A stretch of 61,125 bases of DNA from Acetobacter estunensis (GTDB lineage Bacteria; Pseudomonadota; Alphaproteobacteria; Acetobacterales; Acetobacteraceae), in contig NZ_WOTH01000018.1 of assembly GCF_011516945.1 (NCBI RefSeq), positions 1-61,125 of the forward strand, read 5' to 3'. Within the stretch, counting starts at the first letter, position 1. Every line of letters starts with the position of its first letter. Below, piece after piece: positions 56,673 to 61,125 of this stretch. The notes beneath the pieces are model-generated. The model searched no databases. It was given only the letters and a program-made list of their open reading frames with translations, and was not told the origin of the DNA. The translations under genes were made by a program, and so were the position numbers.

Positions 56673-56855
56673 GGGCGCTGTCCTTCAGGTGACAAAGCTG
56701 CCCTGGACGAAGTGAGGGATTGTTACGATCAGGTCCATTTCTGCTCAGGCGCTTGCTCTTGGCGCTGACCAGGGCCAGAGGCAAAACCAGTCAGACTCTC
56801 GTAATGGATCAGATATTCAACCGAACGAAACAAAACGTGATACCGCCAAAAGTGT

Positions 56856-56898
56856 ACCATTAGGCATCACTGGGCACCGTTAGGTATTTACAGGCACA
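56856..56898. repeat. Second GTGCCT-type repeat cluster
   Basis: On the minus strand TGTGCCTGTAAATACC, CGGTGCCC and AGTGATGCCTAATGG follow one another. They match GTGCCTGTAATAC, GTGATGCCT and GTGCCTAAT of the cluster at 52582-52680, in inverted orientation and 4.2 kb away. Confidence 0.5.
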
Positions 56899-56989
56899 AT
56901 AGAAATAATCTCTTATAAATTCTCCTATTGTCATAAAATATCTAAACCATAATCTCGCTCTGGAACCACAGAACAGGGCAAGATTTTTG

Positions 56990-57187
56990 ATGGATCTGAA
57001 GCTCCTTTCAATCAACGAAGCGGCCGACCAGGCGCGTGTCACGTCGCGTACAATGCGGCGATACATCGCGGAAAATATTGGTCCGCGCGTCACCCGTGTG
57101 GGCGGACGCGTGTTCATCCAGGAACAGCATTTCCGGAACTGGATACGCAATGGCGTGTCCAGCCAACTTCCGAAAGAAACAACATGA
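56990..57187 (+). CDS. Small excisionase/AlpA-like helix-turn-helix protein
   Basis: A 65-aa single-domain protein: LKLLSINEAADQARVTSRTM, RRYIAENIGPRVTRVGGRVF, IQEQHFRNWI. This is the MerR-like winged helix of phage excisionases and AlpA regulators. It is first of three tandem genes (ATGA overlap with the next), so it may control that operon or assist the island integrase. Starts at ATG 56990; a TTG at 56987 is less likely. Confidence 0.75.
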   Translation: MDLKLLSINEAADQARVTSRTMRRYIAENIGPRVTRVGGRVFIQEQHFRNWIRNGVSSQLPKETT

Positions 57188-57600
57188 AAAATAGTAGTCC
57201 GTTCGCATATTTGCGGAAACGCAATGCAAAGGCTGTAAGCAAGAAGCTCGGTGCATCCAATGGATCTGGATCACAGATGAGCAATTTCCTCCATCTGAAC
57301 ACTCCTCAAAGAGGCGCCGCTGCTGCGGAAGCAACACATAGCGATCCTTCGCCAGGCCAAAGACTTTTTGCCGCTCATCAGAAGCGAGTGGCAGCAAAAG
57401 ATTATTCCGTCCCGCCTCAGCCTGCTCATGCAGTAACGCCGCCGCTACCCGCAACTAAAGGTCGCCTTACGCCTGGGCAAAGTCTTGTCTCCGCCTATCA
57501 ACGTCAGGTGGCAGCCAAAGAGTCGGTCAATCATCCTCACGCCGCTGACGCATCTCCAAGTGAACGCATGCTTGGCTGGGCAGAGCGTCGCCCTGCCTGA
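57184..57600 (+). CDS. Unknown protein with internal repeats
   Basis: A 138-aa basic protein that I do not recognise. It contains two clear repeats, SPGQRLFAAHQKRVAAKDYS and TPGQSLVSAYQRQVAAKESV, 37 residues apart, and a third partial one, SPSERMLGWAERRPA, at the end. The pattern is (S/T)PGQ-x-L-x2-A-x-Q-x2-VAAK followed by a Pro/Ala linker. Its ATG overlaps the previous stop (ATGA). The repeats could be short binding helices that recruit a partner such as the coiled-coil protein encoded next. Confidence 0.68.
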   Translation: MKNSSPFAYLRKRNAKAVSKKLGASNGSGSQMSNFLHLNTPQRGAAAAEATHSDPSPGQRLFAAHQKRVAAKDYSVPPQPAHAVTPPLPATKGRLTPGQSLVSAYQRQVAAKESVNHPHAADASPSERMLGWAERRPA

Positions 57601-57675
57601 TCGCGATTTTCATTCATCGCTCACGTTTCCCGTCATGAGGAAGCGGCCCTCTCTTCCTCTAAGGACTTTCAATCC

Positions 57676-58566
57676 ATGGTTAAAATTTCCGGTAATTCGG
57701 CTTTTATGTCCTCCTCTGACGAAGAGCCAAAACCTGCAGTTCCTCGTCAGTTCGGGGACGAGGTAACGGTTGTTGTGCCGCGTGCGTCCGATAAGCAGTC
57801 GGACTCCAATTCTGAACGGCTTGCGAAAATGCGTACGGCCTTGAAAAACCTGCAGGAATCACAGGGCAGTTTGCAGGATAACTATGATGCCAAACAAGAG
57901 AGTGCGCAAAAGGCCAAGGAAATTTCTATGGGCCTCAAAGAACGCTTAGCCAGTTTTTCTGACTTGAACGACCAAATCGATGCATTTTACCAGAAGCAGA
58001 TTGAAGACAATATCAGCGCGGATGACATCAGCATTACTGCTGAGCTTCCGCCTCATCTTGCCGATCGTAAGCGTGAGTTCGATGGTCTCGAACGCCAGAT
58101 CGTCGTAGCGGAAAGCTGTGCGCAAAAGAGGAGAGAAGAAGCTAAGGCAGCCTATAAAGAAATTAAGGAATTCGAGCAGAAGAAAACGGACGCAGTTCAG
58201 CAAATCATGTCCTACATTGCGGAGATGCATTGCAACGACATTCAATCTCTTTGGAATAAATACGCTAATGCTGTTGTCGATCTTCTGGGTCTGACACGGC
58301 AAAATTTTCAGCAAATGGATATTTATGCTTCGTCAATCCGAGAACAGCCCGTTTACAGCTGTATGCCGCTGACTGTGAATCAGCGTGTGTATGCAGCTGC
58401 GCAAGGATATCGGCTGGATATCAATCTGATCGCCGCCCAGTATTTGAGGAAACTGGAAAAAGACCAGAATAAATGGTCCGGAGTCATCAAGCGATTACAG
58501 GAAGATGCTTACGCTGATTGCAGCGATCCATGTCCGGAACTGCCGGGGATCTCCGTAACTGGCTGA
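57676..58566 (+). CDS. Unknown coiled-coil protein
   Basis: A 296-aa protein without recognised domain. A Pro-rich N-terminus of about 35 residues is followed by long helices with heptad character (about 45-105, SERLAKMRTALKNLQESQGS; 130-190, RKREFDGLERQIVVAESCAQ and EEAKAAYKEIKEFEQKKTDA), then a globular-looking C-terminal part with YSCMPLTVNQRVYAAAQGYR and two close Cys near the end (CSDPC). No signal peptide or membrane segment. Third gene of the operon, 75 bases after the repeat protein. Confidence 0.7.
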   Translation: MVKISGNSAFMSSSDEEPKPAVPRQFGDEVTVVVPRASDKQSDSNSERLAKMRTALKNLQESQGSLQDNYDAKQESAQKAKEISMGLKERLASFSDLNDQIDAFYQKQIEDNISADDISITAELPPHLADRKREFDGLERQIVVAESCAQKRREEAKAAYKEIKEFEQKKTDAVQQIMSYIAEMHCNDIQSLWNKYANAVVDLLGLTRQNFQQMDIYASSIREQPVYSCMPLTVNQRVYAAAQGYRLDINLIAAQYLRKLEKDQNKWSGVIKRLQEDAYADCSDPCPELPGISVTG

Positions 58567-58586
58567 CAGCTTAATGCAGCGTCATG

Positions 58587-58976
58587 TTACCCCACCACTC
58601 CGCCGTGACGTGAGCATGTGCCGCGAGAGTGACGACTGAAACTGAATGATCCGTCCGCACACTCGGCGACCGCTCCACGGGGCGCTTTGCCGTTCTTCGT
58701 GTGGGCGGGGGAGTGCACAGTCTGGCCGCTCACGTTCCGGTAGTGCTTGTGTTCCACCAGCTGGGCCTCATTCCGGCTCCTCAGTTGCTGGGGCGTGCTT
58801 GCGGGGCGCGGTAACGGTCTTGTCTGTGTGAGTGCCTGTGCCAGCAGGAGAGAAGGCTCTGGCTGCTGTTGGAACCAGAGCGATGAAACCGGCAATATCT
58901 CCTCGGCGTCCTTCACTGACAGGCAGGGACGGTTCAGATCAACCCGGACTTCACCGCGGCCACAACTGAGCCTCAT
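58587..58976 (-). CDS. DUF3761-domain protein, possibly frameshifted
   Basis: The last 52 residues (HYRNVSGQTVHSPAHTKNGK, AVAECADGSFSFSRHSRGTC, SRHGGVVG) match the DUF3761 pattern, with its Cys pair and the SFS-x-HRRGTCSHHGG ending. DUF3761 proteins are usually small and secreted, but the N-terminal half here has no convincing signal peptide. A neighbouring frame, read in the same direction, gives GDIAGFIALVPTAARAFS, which looks like a signal-peptide end. The gene may therefore be a two-frame remnant. Start uncertain. It converges with the coiled-coil gene, 20 bases from its stop. Confidence 0.55.
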   Translation of the reverse strand: MRLSCGRGEVRVDLNRPCLSVKDAEEILPVSSLWFQQQPEPSLLLAQALTQTRPLPRPASTPQQLRSRNEAQLVEHKHYRNVSGQTVHSPAHTKNGKAPRGAVAECADGSFSFSRHSRGTCSRHGGVVG

Positions 58977-59001
58977 CCATTACGGATAGTGCGGAAGTGA
59001 A

Positions 59002-59029
59002 GTGGACGGTGGACGGTGGACGGTGGATA
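59002..59029 (+). repeat. Tandem GTGGACG repeat
   Basis: Three exact copies of GTGGACG and a fourth partial (GTGGATA). It lies outside genes, and copy number could vary by slippage. Confidence 0.8.
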
Positions 59030-59055
59030 GCGGAGCAAGCATCGCACAAATAATG

Positions 59056-59080
59056 GGAGGCTTCGGCCCTCCTTTCTTTT
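59056..59080 (+). terminator. Hairpin with TTCG loop and T-rich tail
   Basis: GGAGGC-TTCG-GCCCTCC (one bulged base) followed by TTTCTTTT: a stable tetraloop terminator on the plus strand, 490 bases after the nearest plus-strand gene. It might end the operon transcript of 56990-58566 or an unseen small RNA. Confidence 0.6.
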
Positions 59081-59370
59081 ACGCACCTACTTCCGCGGGA
59101 ATGTCCCCGAGTCATAAGGAATTCTCAACAGATCAAGAGAACACCCGATGAAGAAAATCCATCATTCAAAACGGAAGTCTGTAACATAACGATCCCCACC
59201 TCGGAAGCTCTAGCATGGCTGCCCTCGGTGCTGCCCGAGCCTTACGCAAGGATCTGGTGGCGATCATCGCGTTCGCTATCGCTTCATGCGCTCTGGAGAC
59301 CGCCGGACGCAAACGTATTCATAAGCCAGCGATTGCAATAGCCCCCATAAAACTGGCGAGTTACACAATA

Positions 59371-60285
59371 CTAAGCCACCCTATTCTCAGAATTCACAAG
59401 CCAATTTCCCATTTCAGAAATTCTGTCAAAGGGCCTCAAGTGTAATTCTTCTTTTTTTGCTTGGATCTCAAGCTCAAGAATCGCATCATTTACCCGATCA
59501 GCTTGTTTCTCTGACATCTGCGGGTCATCGTTTGCTGGTCTAAATACCAACATTTCATGTTTCTTATTAAAAAGACTATTTTTATTATTATCTCTATCAA
59601 TTAGTAGATCCCACATTTGAAATTTAATCTGTCTGGTAGAAGTAGGGACGCTAGAAAAATTCAGTGTTCCCAAATTTGCTGTCAGATTAACTCCTGAAAA
59701 ATCTATTTGAACAGAGCCATTACGTGCAGGAACTGCACGTTTTCCAGAAATTCTTAGATCCTCTCGGAAGCAAGAGACGAGACTCTCTTTCTTGGATGCA
59801 ACATATTTAACAATTAATTTTGCAAGCCGATCTTTTTCTTTAGTCTCTCTACTTGTTTCTGAATATACTATTTTATGTTTATCATCCTCTTCATAAAATG
59901 AACAAATCATTCGTGCCCAATTTTTATATATTTCATCTAAATTTCTTCCTGCCGCCTGACGTAAATTGCCCAAGAAAATATTTGATACAATTGATGAGGG
60001 ACGTGAAAGGGCTTCGATCTTTCTTTCGGCAATATCGTTAATTAAGCAATCAATAAACAAATCAATAAAATTCAATATTGACTTGGCATTTTCACCATAT
60101 AGACAGTTTAGTTTATAAACAGAATTGATCTTTTTTACTAAAAAATCATCTTTTGATATGGCAGCAAACCCAACGACCAAACGCTCATAGCCTTCGTTTG
60201 TCGGATCAAGAACAATAGGAGCCCAATTTGCTTCGATCATGCCTTCCAATGAAGGAAACGCATCGGATGTGATATTCAATTTCAT
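59371..60285 (-). CDS. Unknown AT-rich gene downstream of a HipA-like kinase
   Basis: A 304-aa soluble protein that I do not recognise, with no signal peptide or membrane segment. It is mostly helical in the first two thirds, with a beta-looking middle (GSVQIDFSGVNLTANLGTLN) and a charged C-terminus. Codon use is much more AT-rich than the core genome. The ATG at 60285 is chosen because it overlaps (TGATG) the stop that the kinase gene would have without its 25-bp duplication; the frame is open by one GTG codon to 60288. Its gene partner is the kinase, so a toxin-antitoxin, regulatory or defence pair is possible. Confidence 0.72.
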   Translation of the reverse strand: MKLNITSDAFPSLEGMIEANWAPIVLDPTNEGYERLVVGFAAISKDDFLVKKINSVYKLNCLYGENAKSILNFIDLFIDCLINDIAERKIEALSRPSSIVSNIFLGNLRQAAGRNLDEIYKNWARMICSFYEEDDKHKIVYSETSRETKEKDRLAKLIVKYVASKKESLVSCFREDLRISGKRAVPARNGSVQIDFSGVNLTANLGTLNFSSVPTSTRQIKFQMWDLLIDRDNNKNSLFNKKHEMLVFRPANDDPQMSEKQADRVNDAILELEIQAKKEELHLRPFDRISEMGNWLVNSENRVA

Positions 60286-60309
60286 CACATCAACACTCCC
60301 AAAGCTTCC

Positions 60310-61125
60310 TTAACATAATGGTTCACGTAACGCTTCAACATAATGGTTCACGTAACGCTTCCGATCCTTCAAAAATTCCCTCAAAGAAGCAACGCAATTC
60401 TCGGGGAGAAGTCCAAAGGAAGAAATTTTATCCACTGCGTGGCAAAAAACGTCACATGAAATCGGACCAAAAAAATTATCAGAATCAGCGACTTGTTTAT
60501 TTCTATCTGTGTCACACAAATGTGGCGTCATCCATTCGCTCAAGCGATTTTCATAGCACCCGTTGGCGGACAACGTGTGACAAGGCCAATCTGGACCAGA
60601 AAAACTATGCCCATGGTCGATGAGCCAAAAATTTTTCTCACCATCGAAAAGTAAATTTCCACAGTGACGATCTATGTTCGCAGTCCAAGTATCGAATCCA
60701 TAGAGAGCTCCTAAAAACTCCCACTTTTTTAAAGAATTTATCATAAACTTCAATAAAGTATCTTCTATTCTACCATTTCCCATGGTGATAAATGAATATA
60801 AATTAGGTTGTTTTACATCCGCACTTGCAAAAACAACAGGGAAACCATCAGGTGTTAAGGGAGCATATTTTGTTTTTATGCTGCCTTTTTCGACTATTGC
60901 CAAAAATCCATCCGGAACAGGTAAGCCAATTTCTCTCGCCACCAAAAAAGACAGCAATTCGTTAAATAACTGAGTTGCATCCAAGTCTTTTAGAATGGCG
61001 GCTCTTCCCGCGACGTGGAGGGTTCTAAAAACCCCCTGGTTTTGAGGTCTTCTGTATGATTCTATTTCTTCTGCGTTGATTGAGGGAATGGCGATATGAA
61101 GCAGTCTGGTTTCTTTGATGTTGAA
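60310..61125 (-). CDS. HipA-like kinase domain protein, C-terminal part (runs off window)
   Basis: The minus-strand frame is open to the right window edge, giving the last 271 residues. Kinase features of the HipA/PI3-4-kinase-like type are visible: FDTWTANIDRHCGNLLFDGE (catalytic Asp and Asn) and FWLIDHGHSFSG (metal Asp), with FVVF-like glycine-poor N-lobe sequence before. HipA-type kinases phosphorylate proteins such as glutamyl-tRNA synthetase, but substrates of this branch are unknown. A TTG at 60984 has been taken as a start by open-frame logic, yet the frame continues upstream (RTLHVAGRAAILKDL). The C-terminus is altered by a 25-bp tandem duplication. Confidence 0.78.
   Translation of the reverse strand, partial: FNIKETRLLHIAIPSINAEEIESYRRPQNQGVFRTLHVAGRAAILKDLDATQLFNELLSFLVAREIGLPVPDGFLAIVEKGSIKTKYAPLTPDGFPVVFASADVKQPNLYSFITMGNGRIEDTLLKFMINSLKKWEFLGALYGFDTWTANIDRHCGNLLFDGEKNFWLIDHGHSFSGPDWPCHTLSANGCYENRLSEWMTPHLCDTDRNKQVADSDNFFGPISCDVFCHAVDKISSFGLLPENCVASLREFLKDRKRYVNHYVEALREPLC
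60312..60361. repeat. 25-bp tandem duplication at the kinase gene 3' end
   Basis: Bases 60312-60336 and 60337-60361 are identical. Because 25 is not a multiple of three, the second copy is read in another frame and the kinase ends EALREPLC. Confidence 0.95.

Larger units (their letters stand above)
56401..56989. other. Intergenic region of 589 bases with structured elements
   Basis: No convincing gene. It holds the 201-bp inverted-arm element (56472-56672), repeat motifs related to those at the island edge (56856-56898) and an AT-rich promoter-like stretch (56895-56960) before the small HTH gene. Confidence 0.6.
58990..59370. other. Non-coding gap with tandem repeat and terminator-like hairpin
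   Basis: No reliable gene in these 381 bases; a 76-aa frame at 59215-59445 has no support. The gap holds a 7-bp tandem repeat at 59002-59029 and a hairpin at 59056-59080. Confidence 0.45.
52514..61125. mobile_element. Genomic island (left part), running off the window
   Basis: The region begins at the tRNA-Ala fragment and integrase and carries genes of mixed base composition (AT-rich from about 59.4 kb), unknown functions, a RhuM homologue and HTH proteins. Orientation of the fragment implies that the intact tRNA-Ala(GGC) lies beyond the right edge, on the minus strand with its 3' end toward the island. Confidence 0.75.

Noticed and set aside
59002..59029. Short repeats as a CRISPR array
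   Set aside because: Seven-base head-to-tail repeats without spacers; no CRISPR array or cas genes anywhere in the window.
59215..59445. 76-aa frame on the plus strand
   Set aside because: No ribosome site, no family features, and it overlaps the opposite AT-rich gene.

Overview
The window is one contiguous stretch of an Acetobacteraceae (acetic acid bacterium) chromosome. This rests on the alphaproteobacterial ChvI/ChvG pair, the mnmE-mnmG-rsmG-parA-parB block with parS sites inside genes, a Hint_2-domain surface protein, a KGG-repeat stress protein, an IS1031-like IS5-family element, and a high-GC, GC-ending codon style. The genus cannot be fixed from the sequence. The block around 20.9-26.5 kb is the kind usually found near the replication origin.

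Layout. 0.1-2.3 kb: a truncated thiamine-diphosphate enzyme, a KGG-repeat protein and a complete insertion sequence. 2.4-10.1 kb: tldD, periplasmic trehalase, and the chaperone set grpE, dnaK, dnaJ. 10.3-19.8 kb: chvI/chvG, infC (apparently with an ATA start), a DegP-like protease, hrpB and a DsbD-type disulfide reductase. 19.8-26.6 kb: mntR, ogt, mnmE, mnmG, rsmG, parA, parB, tRNA-Lys(CTT). 26.6-29.3 kb: a very small phage-derived element integrated in that tRNA, bounded by exact 51-bp repeats. 29.5-40.6 kb: an H-NOX/diguanylate cyclase pair, nfuA, a Suv3-like helicase, a methyltransferase, a nitroreductase-tsaB-rimI run, and flavohaemoglobin with divergent NsrR. The window therefore holds two separate nitric-oxide modules. 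40.7-52.4 kb: a Hint-domain protein with an apparent frameshift, an XRE regulator, a lipoprotein, thrS, a sugar-transfer cluster, an SDR, and a secreted prolyl-oligopeptidase relative that has lost catalytic residues.

52.5 kb to the right edge: a genomic island. It starts at a 3' fragment of tRNA-Ala(GGC) next to a P4-type integrase and runs past the window; the intact tRNA should lie beyond the right edge. It carries a RhuM-family protein, an HTH protein with three palindromes of the form GTTCA-N3-TGAAC at and around its gene, a 201-bp element with 36-bp inverted arms and a G-poor loop, an unrecognised three-gene operon (small HTH, repeat protein, coiled coil), a DUF3761 protein and an AT-rich HipA-like kinase/partner pair. 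In that pair a 25-bp tandem duplication has broken what looks like an ancestral TGATG stop/start junction. The island is the most likely place for something undescribed.
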